NCBI GenBank assembly: GCA_002197995.1
Contig: NGZR01000004.1
Span: forward strand, 930,001 to 994,000
DNA from: Gaeumannomyces sp. JS-464
Lineage: Eukaryota; Ascomycota; Sordariomycetes; Magnaporthales; Magnaporthaceae
Direction of reading: 5' to 3'
DNA: 64,000 bases
In this document: in pieces, positions 13,634 through 25,837 of the stretch
Layout: the number at the start of each line of letters is the position of its first letter
Position numbering within the stretch: the stretch's first letter is position 1
The notes under the pieces: model-generated
Seen by the model: only the letters and a program-made list of their open reading frames with translations
The model's database searches: none
Told to the model about the DNA's origin: nothing
Program-made: the position numbers and the translations under genes

Positions 13634-15456
13634 TCTTCAGAACGAATACATGGATCTCTTACCCTGTCCCATAATCCACAGCGGAGCGGGTTCCGTGGTG
13701 CGGATCTGCAACCCGACTCGTCCATCATCACGTTGACGCCTTCGTCCTACCCAAGTTCAAGTCCTGTGGCACCTCGGGTACGTGAATGCAGATTGACTGT
13801 CTAGATGGGCGGGGGCTCGCAGTCTGATAGTGCCGCAAAGCAAGGGAAAATCTGATGTGCATCTACCCAGTGGCAGACCGGCTTCGCGAAGATCATTTCG
13901 GGTCAGCGTTCATCTCACGTGAACGATATCCCGTCCCTGGTCCGGCCCCCGGGAGGCTGGCTGGCTTCTCCTCGCTCGGTCCCCAGGAAGGAAAGATCAA
14001 GGGGCGGCATGGATCGGTAATGGCAATAGGAACAAACAGGATTGACACTTGTTCATCCCCGTATGGCCTTGACCGTCGAAATCAAGGGAGCCGGGGAAAC
14101 GAACACAGCCAAGCCCGACAGGAACGCCGGCCAGGGGGTAGTGGTGGGCGGGGAAGGGGTCCAAGCCCCCTTCCTTCTTCCTCTGCAGAAAACACCACGT
14201 CAAACAAGCAGACATCGTGTTTCGGAGCCAAGGGGGGGTGTGGTGTTTTTGTGCTGCTGTTGTTTGCTGCCGTCATGCTTTCGGGGCCACCTACACCCAC
14301 CCTACCTCTTACCCAGCCGACCCTCAAGCTGTGCACAACAGGGCCGGACCAGACGTCCCGAGTATTTCGCCATTTCACTCCTTCTTTAGCTGGGCCCTGC
14401 CCGCCCGCCTCTCGCTCCACGCCCATTCCCGCCTCTCCTGTGCGCGCCCTACAGACACCGCGCAGCGGCACGCATGGGATCTGCGGCTCGGGGCTTGTCC
14501 AGACTCCTGAGGGTGGTGGGCCCGAGGATGGTTGAATGGGCGCACCCGCTCGGCCGGCCGCTACTGCTGCTCCTCTCGGCATGGGGATTACGCCCTCCTC
14601 TGCCTCCTCCTGCTCTCCCACTGCTGGTAGCGGTGGTGGTGGTGGTGGTGGTGTGGTTCATCTCGGGGGCGCTGGGTACGGGATCTCCGTCTCCAGCCAA
14701 GGCAGCCATACGGGAAACTAGGAGGGCCAAGTCTTTGGCAGCTTCAGCTCGCAACGGGCACGCGAGTGCTGCCCATCTTGTGCGACAGTGGACGAAAATG
14801 CACAGCACGGGGGCACCTTTTTAGCGCCCGAGAAAACTTCTCGCCGAGCCGACCTCGCGGTGAGAAACAATTGGCGTTGGGCTCGGTGGTTTCTTTTTGA
14901 TTTTCTTCATCCTGGCTTTTCTTTCCTTGAGATACTCAAAGTTGAGGATATGGGCGAATGCTTGCACTTCAATTGCCAGAGAAAGCAAGAAAAAAAAAAG
15001 GTGCAATTACCCCTATCAGGCTCAGCCGGGTGGCTCCCCGATCAACCCCAACTATGTAGGTAGGCAGTCCAAGGTTGAATCTTGCCGAGAATTGGGCGGC
15101 TGGTGGCATGGCTTGCGGGCGACCAGGCTAATAGGAAAAAGGCTACAAGAATCGAGACTGTCCTTTCTGGTGCGTGGGCTCGGCGCCGTCGGGAGGGAAA
15201 CAGGTACGGGAACAGAGTGGCTTGCCGCGATATTAACATATCGTCGAGAAGGCATGGGTACGAGCATGGGGTTAGGATTGATGACCAATGGAAGAATGAG
15301 CACAATCGTTCTTTTATTTCGATATGGTATGCGAAAGCCTCTATGTCGGCAATTATCCCGGAACAGGAGGCGATTACATCACGCACATATTCCTGTCTAA
15401 CAGCAAAGTCCAGCCACGAACCCCTCCATACAAAGCCCACGCCCCTTGGTGGCAGT

Positions 15457-16351
15457 CTAGATACCACCCCGGTCATCTTGATGACCTGGCCTGTTGTGAG
15501 TTGAAACTAGTCAGCAAAGAGCATTCTTTCGAGTTGACAGACAGAGGCACGGAAATCCGAGCATGAAGGCTTACCGTTAATCCATTCGCCCTCCTCGCTG
15601 ACAAGGGAGAAGACAGCCCGGCCAATGTCGGCGGGGTAGCCTATCCTCTTGAGGGGGTTGACGCTGGCAAGGCCGGCGTCGATCTGCTCCTGGGGCATGC
15701 CCTTGTATCCGCCGGGGGCGTAGTGCCATGAGTTCTCGTCAAACATGTCGGTCTTGACACCGCCGGGGCGATGCAGTTGACAGTGACGCCCTTGGCGCCG
15801 CAGTCGACGGCGAAGGCGCGGCAGAAGCCCTCGACGGCGGCCTTGGAGCCGGCGTACAGGGCGTGGTTGGGGATGTTGGCCATGACGGCGGCGATGGACG
15901 AGGTCAGGATGATGCGGCCACCGCGGCGGCAGTGCTTGAGGCCCTGCTGAGCGACGAAGAACTGGCCCTTGGTGTTGAGGTTGAAGACCTTGTCGAAGAG
16001 CTCCTCGGTCACCTCGAGCTCGTGGCACCAGACCTCCATGCCCGAGTTGGAGCACACAATGTCGATGCCGCCAAAGTGCTCGACGGCCTCGTCGAACAGC
16101 TTGACAACCTCGGCGGGCTTGCTGATGTCGGCCTGAATGGCCACGCCCTTGGACCCGAGCTCGGCCAGCTCGGCAACGACGCCCTGGGCGGCCTTGCTGC
16201 TGCTGCCGTAGTTGACAACGACGTCAGCGCCACGGCGGCCGAGCTCGATGGCGATACCGCGTCCAATGCCACGACCGGCACCCGTGACGAGGGCGACCTT
16301 GCCAGCCAATGGGCGGCTGGGGTCATTCGAGGTGATGGTGGCGGGAGACAT
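15457..16351 (-). CDS. 4HNR: 1,3,6,8-tetrahydroxynaphthalene reductase (DHN-melanin)
   Basis: An NADPH-dependent short-chain dehydrogenase that reduces 1,3,6,8-tetrahydroxynaphthalene to scytalone, the first reductive step of DHN-melanin synthesis, in the cytosol. The Rossmann motif TGAGRGIG spans residues 23-30, SNSG 101-104, catalytic serine in ILTSS about 151-152, and the YAGSK pair Tyr166/Lys170. The stretch from VNCIAP through DENSWHYAPGGYKGMP closely matches the Magnaporthe enzyme as I remember it. Exon 1 is 15575-16351. An 84-nt intron (15491-15574) precedes a 34-nt last exon encoding the QVIKMTGGGI-type tail, giving about 270 aa against about 273 for the family. Two indels are needed: one base missing at about 15762-15765 (in CIAPGG) and one G missing in the run at about 15467-15470. 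Versicolorin reductases are close relatives, but the C-terminus favours the melanin enzyme. Confidence 0.93.
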
Positions 16352-16561
16352 TGTGAAAGGTGGATGTGGGCTGTGGGATGTGGGGAAGGAGGATGTGGCA
16401 CAAGGCTGTATGCGGCTGGTAGATGCGGGGGATGTTGGCTGACAGATCTAATGCAAGTAATAGGCTGGGTATCTTGTTGATAAGGTGGAAAAGAGAAGAC
16501 AGAGTGCAGTGTGTGCTGGATGATTCTCTTGCAACACTCTGAGCACCACAACACTGCAGGA

Positions 16562-16568
16562 TTATATA
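16562..16568 (-). promoter_or_regulatory. TATA-like element upstream of the reductase
   Basis: Read on the minus strand the bases are TATATAA, about 210 bases upstream of the reductase ATG. This is a reasonable place for a TATA box if the 5' leader is about 170-190 nt. Only position and match support it. Confidence 0.4.
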
Positions 16569-17855
16569 CATGCTGGACCTGGCTTCAGGAGTCCGAAACA
16601 AAACGAACGGGGTTGGGGAAGTTGCCCGGAGATGTGAACATCTCCAGGACGCGGATCGGGACATCCGTCGTCGTCGTCCGGCGGCCACCAGGTACAGTGG
16701 GAGCCAAGCTTGCACGGATGGGCAGCCCGCTTGGACTGGGCTGCGACATTGCTGGCCAAGCGGCTCGCCACTAGCAGTTTAGAGCGGGAGCCGAGAGTTG
16801 GCCACGGTCTCGTAGTAACACCGAGACATCCGCCAGCAGAGAGACGGGTGGAGAGCCGTCGCGCTTTCGCGCTGTGCTCGGAGATGCGAGGCGGGCACGG
16901 GCGGGCACTGGGCTGGCCTCGGGACCGCAAAGGTCCTCGGGTGCGGCGGGGGTAGCAGCGACTCACTACGGTCGAATCGCGTGGAATGGACTCGCGTTCG
17001 ACAAAAATTGGGGCGCCATTCTTGCACACAGGCTTCCCCACGGACCTCCGGAGCGAAGGGCAGGCAGTGCTGGTGGCCTGAGGCTGCTCAGAGGATCATT
17101 TTGCGCAGATGATTCAATGAGTATTGATGGAATGTGAGAAGAACAAGACAAGAGAGGACTTTGAAGGCGGCGCGTGGCACACGCTCGAGATGCGAGAAAT
17201 AAAAAAAAAATACGAAGGAAAGTATGCTTGGATTTCGGCCGGTTGCCGAGCACAATTATGCTTCGTCTCGTTGCAGCCCAAGACGTCGAGATAAACTCGA
17301 CTCAGCGGGGATATCCACTTTCCAGGGCCCAGTCGGATCACGCCTTGGAACGGGGTGCTCTGGGGCACGTGCCCACAACGTTTCACCCTGGTCCTGAGTC
17401 GGCCGAATCCTCCAGACAAGGAACAACGACGTCATCGTGGCCTTTGTTTGAACATGATGCTAAATTTGATCCTGCAATTGACTTCGCTACGCCTGCCTGC
17501 TATTCCTAGGGCCCGGTCCCATCTTTGACTTTCTGGTCTCCTTCGCTCAACTGTTTCTGCGCAGCTTATAGCGCCTTCCGTGGAGCCCATAGCGTCGGTG
17601 TCCTGCAGTTCAACGCTGCCCGTTGATCCTCCCTGATACATACATATCCATATTGGCCTCACACCATGCAGGGGATCCCCTCTCACGAAAGCTGGCACAT
17701 GGCAGATTAGCCGGCATATTAGGATCCTCGGCTTGCCCAGAGAGCCAGCTCCGACACCGTCCCGCCCCGCGTGCGCGCCCGTCCATGCATCCATCCACCC
17801 ACCCGTCTAGATTACCTGCTCCTTCGCCCCCGCAGGTCTGGTGGCTGCCCCCGAT

Positions 17856-17878
17856 ATTCCGGGGCCCGCGCCCGGAAT
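17856..17878. repeat. Short perfect inverted repeat
   Basis: ATTCCGGG and CCCGGAAT form 8-bp arms around a 7-base GC loop. It could be a hairpin or a dyad protein-binding site. No link to a neighbouring gene is visible. Confidence 0.5.
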
Positions 17879-19349
17879 GCCCAGACACACAGCCATGTGC
17901 AATACACAGCATGATCCGACTCTGCTGCTTGATACGGTTGACCATATGACGGCCTTGTACAGCACTCCTTGTTTTTCTCTTCACTTATCTACCTTCCCTT
18001 TTCACTCCCTCACATCCTCATGCTGCCGATCTGTGGCAATAATACGACGTTGGATAATACCCGGCGGATTGCCCTTAACCTAGATTTGCGAGTGTCTTAT
18101 CCGAACCCCCACGTCTCCTGGTTGGCCTTGAGTCCGGACCGGTGATACACATATTGTGGTCAACACCCCGGTCAGGGAGGCGGGTCGGATGGAAGCTCGA
18201 GTGGGCTTTACCGGCGGAAGTCGTTCACGATCCCGGAACGTTTGGTCCGAAGTGCCCATCAACTGCAACACGCAAGGCACTGACCAAGTGGCTCACTCCG
18301 TGGAGTAGGCCGGACGCATTCCTTTGACGATGCAGAAGTCCTTTCCATGCTCAAGCCGAAGCACCCAGCCTTTGCTTCGGCGGCCCTGGCTGGCGCCCGG
18401 GTTGCGGACTCAGCTCAAGCTCCTATTTATAATGGTGTTAGATCGTAACAATAGAAATTCCAACCGATCCAGACTTTCCATAACCGGCAGGCTTCGTCTT
18501 AAAGGAGTCCTCACTTCTGCCGCTTCCATTGTAGCATCCTATCTCTCTACTGTCACAAAGCTGCTGAGTTTCCCGTATCGAAACCGGACACATTATTCAG
18601 CATTCTCCGTGGTGCCAGTAACCATGTTCCGCAGCCTTCTCGTTCCCTCGCCTGGCTTCGACGGTCGGCTCTCCTCCCGCCACTCATACCATGTACCTGG
18701 ATGCATATGCAGTCCTTCTGCAGCCGCCCTTGGTCGGTCCTGAACGGGTCTTCCTCCAGCCCCATCCCCGTTTCGTTATCGAGCGATATGCCCTCTCGCT
18801 TATTACGGCTTCGTATTCGCCAGCGAACAGCCTGCCCTTTCCGGACTCGGCTCAGGTGCCGCCATATCAGTCTGCTTCCCTCTTCCTGCTTTCCGGGCAC
18901 ACATTGGTAAACTTGTTGCACTTTGCCCTGTTGTGCACCCGCAGGCTCAGCTCCCCCACCTCTTCCCCAGGGCCGAGCAGGAACCTGGGCACGAACCCGC
19001 ACAGCCGTGTCATGTGTCATGTCGTTGGTCGTCTCCAAGGCAGACAGTGCCATGTGACTTGCCGGCCCAGCCGGCCGGGCTGAGACGGCGCACTGGATGA
19101 CTCATCAAACCTCCGATGTTACATGAAGTACATGTTTGTATATGCCTTCTGCTATGGTAGGGTCCCCACCGCGCTCGCTGATCCTTCGCTCTGGGTAGGC
19201 GGGCGGTGCGACCAAGGCCCTGGTTGACAGCGCGGGCTGTGAGACCCAAGGCTCATTCTGAGGCGGAAAACGGGGTTGTGCTTCCTTCGGGCACCCATCA
19301 CATACTGGCCCCGTCCAGCCCCGTCTCCAACTTCAGATCACCGACATCC

Positions 19350-19405
19350 AACTTAGGTACCCCCTGTTTGGGTAGGTACCTAGTTGGGTACCCGGGTAGG
19401 CAGGA
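19350..19405. repeat. Cluster of TAGGTA/GGTACC words
   Basis: Within about 55 bases the sequence contains several TAGGTACC, GGTACCTAG, GGGTACCC and GGGTAGG elements in both orientations. Similar words recur upstream of the CMR1-type gene (27548-27672). Function unknown. Confidence 0.6.
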
Positions 19406-21417
19406 CAACAGCGAATGAGCGCAACCGATCCTCTTCCCCACCCGCCTCCGGCCTAGCAGGATACCGTGCAAGCCACGAGGCAGCCTTTCAGGGCACTCAC
19501 GCGTTGGTCCGACACTGGGGCTACCTTCTCCCTGATGCACCATATGGCCCGCGGGAGGGCCTGTGGCCATGTCTGCTCCCTCGCATTGCATTCAGAAGGA
19601 TGGGAGCATCAGGGGCCATCACTCAGCACTGCCTATGCAGGTAATGTGTCATTCGCCAGACGCAGAGCAACACCGGGTGCGGACACAGCCGCCGTATCCG
19701 TGGTGGCCGAGGAGCACGGCTGAGAGATCAGGGATTGGATGGGTAGCGAGCAGGCTGCGCAGACACTTGGGCCTAGTTGCATTTGGCCTCGAGTTCTCTG
19801 CATCGTCTCAGTAGTGATGCCTCGTGTTGGGTTGGGGAGAGACAGAGAGAGGGGCAGGGAGGGAGATGCTATGAGGTTCACCCTTGATGGTGTGGCATGA
19901 GATTGCGGATACGACGCTCCGGCCCTGGAGGAAACCTCGGTCTACACACCAAAAGTGAAGACAAAAGTGAAGACAGCCTATCGTCCTCGCAAGACCCGGT
20001 GTTTTGCTTCCTCTCATCCTATCCCATCGATACCACCCCCTTCTCTGCCCTGCAATCCCTACGCCCATACAGACCGCCGGGTTCGTCGGGCACACCCCCT
20101 ACAGCCACCCGGCCACAGTCCGGTCCCGAGGGCCCAGCCATGGCGCAATGCTGTACATGGCATACATGTCCTGGTCTCTGTATCCCCGGTCTTAGTCCAG
20201 GAACCCATTTTTTGTACCAAAACTGTGGGCCCGGACGCAGGCTTCGTGCATGCATCTTTCCATCTATCTACCTTAGGTGCTTTCTTAAAAATATTCTTTT
20301 TTTTTATTTTATTCTTTCGTTTGCTCTTGTTGTCACTATTTTCCTGCATCTCGAGCGTGAGCTTCAGCTGGGGCAGCCGCAGCCTACATCCGATTGTGGG
20401 CCGCAGCAGAGGGCCCGCTGCGGCCAGCTGTTCAGCCCCCCTCTGGTGGGTGTATTCGTCCTCGCTAGCCGTGCGGCTTGGCTTGCATCCCTCTCCAGCC
20501 CAAGAAAGGATACCTACATGACGGTCTGGCATGTGATGTCCTCGTTGGGATATCTGGCTAAAGAGCAATGTTGTCGGCCGGTGAGGGAGGTGGCTGGTGT
20601 AGGTGACAAAAAGCAAAGAGATAAAGACAAACAGAAAAAAAGAAACACCATGTGGAGGTGAGCGGGATTGATGATGTGGACTGCTGTGATTTGCGACTGT
20701 CCACCGACCAAGGATTATGGTTTTCCTGCTGTTCCCTCACCAATGCCGATGCCGGTCATCCGGTGAACAAGGGATGATCTTCATGGTTTGTTTTTTTTTT
20801 CTCCCTCTTTCGGGGCAATGCTTTCCAGCAGTCCCAGTGGCGGGGGCCATGCTCTTGGCCTACTTCCTGCGTGCCGGGCTTATTTTCCTCTTCGAGGCCC
20901 ATCTTTGACCATGGCATGCATACACCACACGCGCACACCCTCTCCATGTCGGCCCTGCCAAGCCCCGATTCCTGACGATTCTTATGCTTATTATTCCTCC
21001 CTCGTTATATCGCATGCACAAAGTGCACTAAGCTCTAGGCATCTCTCGCTGAGGATTCAGCTCCAAACGCAGTGGGATGGGTGGATTCTGAAACTCTGAA
21101 ACACAAAAATCTTACGGTACAGACATCCACACACACGCACACATCGTCATCATCAGCACCCAAATGCTCCTCCGGCACATCTTTTTGGTTTTTTTTTTTT
21201 CAACCAGCCCGGGCGACCTATCCGCAAATCCACAACGGCCAGATGGATGGGCCGTCCACGTATGTAGGATACTTCACACATCACAGGGGCAGGGCGGGCG
21301 CGAGGCTAGTTCCTCCGCGGGGAATGGTGCCATCCATCCGTCTTGCTGACTGCATACGTGCGTTGCGCTCGCGCATCGGTGTGAGAGAGGAAAGGCGTTT
21401 GGGAATCCGAGGTCGCG

Positions 21418-21420
<3 letters not shown>

Positions 21421-21448
<28 letters not shown>
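21421..21448. repeat. Poly-T run, 28 bases
   Basis: A simple homopolymer in non-coding DNA between the reductase and the CMR1-type gene. Confidence 0.9.
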
Positions 21449-22612
21449 GGTTTTTCGTTTCGTGGACCTACCACCGCTCAGCCAAGGCACATACCTAGCC
21501 GCCCGCACCCTACCACCACAGCCCGCCTACCGACAAAACCACGACATAGGGGTGCACTCTGCAAACGCACCTGGCATGTGGTTTACGGTGAAGGCCCTTC
21601 CTGCCTGCCTGCTTCCCTGTCATGCCCCCCATGTTGATCAAGGGGCTAACAAGCATGTGACAAGCTATGACATGGCATGGCAGATTAGAAATCCAACGTG
21701 GCGGCCGATGCCGGCTGGTGACATTTGGGCCCAAAGGGAAAAAAAAAAAAAAGATCACAGCTTATCCGTTTGCTTGGTTGGTCGCGGTGACGCGGAATGC
21801 ACGTTTTCTGGAAAGAACCAGCTTATCAACACAATCGCCACTAGAAACGACCAGCGGCCTGAAAGCAAGACTAGCAAAACGCCCCCTTGATGCACGGGAA
21901 TAAGACAACGAAAACCGAGCAGCTAAAGGCGTCGGTTTGCTTTGCTTGGGCCACGGCCGAGAAGCTCTTGATAGGTGATACAGGAATAGATGGATGAGCG
22001 CCAGGCCCAGCCTGGCAGATAGAACGAAAGCCAATAGATAGCTGCTAGTATATACAGGGAATCATGGAATCTTCTTTTTTTTTTTTTGTGTTTTTTGGCA
22101 TCGCGGTGCCAGTGTAAATGTGATGAAGCCTGTGCAAGAAAGCGGTCGTGACGACGAAAATAGAATATCAAGGGCCAAACCAAACATTATTGGGCAAAGT
22201 GCATGCCAGTACTTTCATCGGATAAGCAAATCTAAGTGCACAGACGGCACGAAAAGCGTAGCAAAGAACAGACAGGATGGACATAGAGAAGACGTGACGA
22301 AAGGTCAGCAGGCCCGAAGATAACCGTCTCTTCGGGAAAACCAGATGTGAAAACCCCACCGTCATGAAAGTATCGTCTGGATATTAACTCCACTGCGCCA
22401 TGTCCAGGCGAGTAAAGGACCGCCAAACGCCGCATACCCAACCTTTGTCAAGGAGAAACCCGTCCGGGTGGTCATGGCGTAAAGTAAAGGTAGTAATGGT
22501 CAAAGGAATGGTATCGAAAAGAAGTTTAACAGGATAAGGAATGATACGCAAAGGAAAGAAGTGGTGTGCGTTGCGCGTAAAATAAATACTGAGAAATGAA
22601 ATTTGTTTTGTC

Positions 22613-25600
22613 TTATGCCACGCTTGTGCTGAGGACATCGACGCTCCAGTTCTGAGCGAGGGTCAAGAGCTTGCGCTTGATGCCGTCGCCGATGCGTGTG
22701 CTGACGGCGTCGTCGAGCGCCTTGACCGCGTAGCCCAGCACGTCGGCGGGCTTGTCGAGGCCAAAGGTCTGGCCGTCGCCGCGCGTGAGGAGCGCGACGC
22801 CCTCGCCGTTCCACAGGTACGCGATGACGGTCGGGTCCTCGGGCGTTACCTGGTCGACGGCAACGGCCATGGGGCTGCCGCCTGTCGACGACGACCCGCC
22901 GACGACCTGCTCGTCACGCTTGAAGCTGGGGTCGATGCGCGAGATGGAGTCGGTCCAAAGGATGAGGACGGCGCGGTAAAGAGCTCCGCTCCACCACACT
23001 GGCCGACGGTCTTGCGGCATCGCCCGGAGCAGCCGCAGTACCTGGCCACAGTGGAAGATGGCCTCCTCGCGCTGGAAGATGCAGCGCTTGTGCCGCAGCG
23101 AGAGCTCCCAGTACGACCCATCGAAAGCCTCCCGGCGAGCTAGCCGCTCGATCTCGGGGAAGCTCGTGACGGCGTTGAGAGAGATAAGGTGGTAGAGCAC
23201 AAGGTTGCAACGAGTGATGGCGCAGTTGGGGTTCTCCTTAGCGTACTCCATCGAGAGCTCATACCACTTCTGGAGCAAGGCCTGGACCTCCTCCAGCCGT
23301 GTGAGCGTCGAAGCCTTGGTGACGGTGCGCGATGTGGTACGCCTCGTAGCCAGGATGTCCGAAAAGCAGGACAGCATCTGCCTCAGGTGGCAGAGGAGCG
23401 CCTGCAGGGGGTGGAGCAGCAGCCTCAGCTGCTGCGGCGAGAGGTTGCACTTCCCAGCCGTCAGGTTGTCGTGCAGGAAGTTCTGGAAGAGGTCCGACAG
23501 CGAGGGGGTCAGGGAAGGGGTGGTCAGGAGCTGCGGGTTCACGTTGGCCGTGCAGCCGTAGATCGACTGGACGGCAAGCGGCCATGCCTCGGCGTTGGGC
23601 GCCTGCCACAGCACATCGGGCCCGGGCATGGGCATAGAAGCTCGGTGATGGAGAGCATGGGGGCCGTGTCATGGAAGAGGCTGAGCTCCTGGTCCATCAT
23701 GACCCAGTTGTACACGAGCCTGTGGTTGGGTGGGATCCGTGTGGTTAGCCCGTGTTTCGGAGGGGTATGCAGCTTACACCTCGGGCTGACCGCAGCCCCG
23801 GCGCGCCACCCGAGCGGAGTCCGACAGCCGCATTAGAGAGAGCAAAAAAAAAAACAACCAAACATACCTGTTCTGAGCCTCGCGGTGGCACCAAGCGCGC
23901 CACTGCAGCTCGGTGCTGGTCGAGTTGGTGAATGCCGGGATCATGGACGGCTGGGGCTCGAGCATGCCGGCATGCTTGAGCATGGACAGGTACATGCCGC
24001 GCTGGCCCATCGAGATGTCCATGAGCCACTTGTCGCCGCTCCAGGCCCCAAGCAGCGTAAACAGGAGCGCGCACCTCAGCGCCGTTGGATCCGCCGACAG
24101 CTCCACGTTCTTCTCGATGATGTCGAAGAGCGAGATGCGGCACGTCTCAGTAAGGCCTGCGGATAGATACCGCGCCTCAGCCATCGGGACGGCCGCGGCG
24201 CCCTGCGCAATCATGAGCAGGACCAGAAGCGTGGATGCCTGGTTGTTGCGCAGCATCTCGTTGGGGTCCACAGTGCCGCCCGCCGCCAGCGGATAGTAGG
24301 GCGAGAGTGTGCGAACGTAGCTCCGCAGAAAGTACTCGAGGATTTTGGAGGGCGGGAGAACGATGAAGTTGAAGTGTCCCGGGTTGGCGTAACTGTGCTT
24401 CGGCCCGCGGTGGATCTCGAGCGCTTTGTGCAGGAAGCCCTGAGTGATTGCGAGCATCTTGTCCCTTGTCCTCGAGGTGAGCGGCACCACTGACGACAGA
24501 TCTGCCGCGTCCCAGTCGACCTCCTCCAGATACTTCTCCAGGGAACACCAAGTGCCCTCCTGCTTTGACTTTTGCTCCAGGCACTCGAGGTGCACGATGG
24601 CCGTCCTCGGGCACGCGCCCGAGTAGAGCGGAGGGTTGCACCGCGCCAGGGGCCACGCCGCCTCTGCTGCCACAACAACCTCAAACTCGGGTATTGAGTT
24701 TCCCGAGGAGGACGTGTTGAGGCTCATGTCGATGGGCTTGATCTGGCTCTCAAAATCGGCTGTGGACAATATGCTGGTGCCGCGGGTATGGATGGAGCCT
24801 CTTGATGATGAGGTCGCCATAGGCTCCGAGCCCGAGGAGACGTCGCTGTTCAGGTCTGCAAAAGGCTGCATCGGCATTTCTGGCCGTCCCATCGCAAGTT
24901 GGTTGGGGTACATGTCCAGCTCGATAGGGTAGTCTGGCCAGGCGAGCAGGTCGTTGTATGTGGCCTCGGGCGTGACAAAGTCACCCCCACCAAGTTGCAT
25001 GAAGTCATCGATCCCGTCCACCCTGGTGTGTGGGGATGGGATGGCTCCCGGGCTGTGCAGCGAGTTTGCTGGCGACTTGCGCTGCTGAGGGCTGCCATGA
25101 ACGCGAGGGTCCATGGTCCCAGGCGGCTCCATGCCACCCTCTGGCGATTTCCCAGCCAGGGGCTCTTGCTTGGTCATGGTTGGGTCTATCTCCATGAACG
25201 CGGGGTTGACCGACTGGAGAGGCGCCTGTGCATGCGGAGGCTGCGCCGCCATCTGGCTGGTGAAAGCGGCGTGTGCCTGGGCGGCGCGCAGGACTGCCTT
25301 TGAGGAGCGCCGAGCAAACCTCGCGGCACACTGAAGGTTCTTTTCCGCACATCTTGAGCAGGGGACCCTCTTATCGCATCCCGTCTTCGCGTTGGCGCAG
25401 TTCTGGCACGCGATCGGTGTGCGTCCTGCCACAGTGGGCACGCCTCCGGGGAGCGGCTCCATGAGGTCTCTTGCTTCGTGGTAGGTGGTATGGTGTCGTT
25501 GGAGGAGATCTCTGTTGGAGCGCCAAGATTAGAGCTGCCCAAGATGGTCGTTGCCGCTTGATGTCAAAGACCCGTTCAGGGCCTCTCGCAGAAGCTTCCT

Positions 25601-25837
25601 TACCTCCTAGCAAAAGCAAGCCCGCAGGCGCCACAGCGATGGGGCTTCACGTTGGTGTCTACACGCACGTGCGCATCGAGTCAGCGACTGCAGAGCCGAC
25701 CAGACACCTCCAACCAGAATCCGGATGCTCCAGGTAAACTCACGTCTGGGGATATGCCTCTCAAGATGCTCCTTTCGGGTGAAGCTCTTCCCGCAGTAGG
25801 TGCAGAATACAACCATGTTTGCGGAGGCGGGTGACAT
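22613..25837 (-). CDS. CMR1: PIG1/CMR1-type melanin transcription factor (C2H2 x2 + Zn2Cys6)
   Basis: A nuclear regulator of DHN-melanin genes, about 967 aa. Two C2H2 fingers open the protein (C12/C15...H28/H32 and C40/C43...H56/H61), followed by a Zn2Cys6 cluster at 85-111 (CQNC...KTGC...PCSRC). This pairing is diagnostic of Colletotrichum/Cochliobolus CMR1 and Magnaporthe PIG1. The middle and C-terminal part is a fungal-specific transcription-factor domain (RALSPYYPLAAGG-like region, then LRCALLFTLLGAWSG). Exons: 25744-25837, 25604-25658, 23868-25511, 22613-23719. The first two introns cut between and inside the fingers, and all junction phases close. One base appears missing at about 23636-23641, where ...MLSITEL passes to PMPGPDVLW. 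The next gene downstream is the T4HN reductase on the same strand, 6.3 kb away, which agrees with a pathway-specific role. Confidence 0.93.

Larger units (their letters stand above)
3273..15456. other. 12.2-kb stretch without a recognisable gene
   Basis: Between the AflR-like gene and the reductase I see only short frames with no conserved motif and no typical codon pattern. The first part is T-rich and probably holds the 3' UTR of the regulator. The rest contains simple repeats: a GAT run at about 4925-4941, a GA run at about 5942-5958, a G23 run at 11786, a T27 run at 13346, an A17 run at 13617, and GGT units at about 14632-14656. The length is unusual for a fungal intergenic region. Non-coding transcripts, long promoters or a decayed gene are all possible; the sequence does not decide. 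Confidence 0.55.
16352..22612. other. 6.3-kb stretch between the reductase and the CMR1-type regulator
   Basis: No recognisable gene. It contains the reductase promoter (right of 16351), the 3' UTR of the CMR1-type gene, an inverted repeat at 17856-17878, a cluster of GGTACC/TAGGTA words at about 19350-19405, and a T28 run at 21421. Frames of 150-270 codons exist but show low-complexity or antisense-like composition and no motif. Confidence 0.5.

Noticed and set aside
13855..14535. 226-codon frame on the plus strand
   Set aside because: Low-complexity composition, no motif, and equally long frames on the opposite strand.
23189..23836. 215-codon plus-strand frame over CMR1
   Set aside because: Antisense shadow of the transcription-factor exon.
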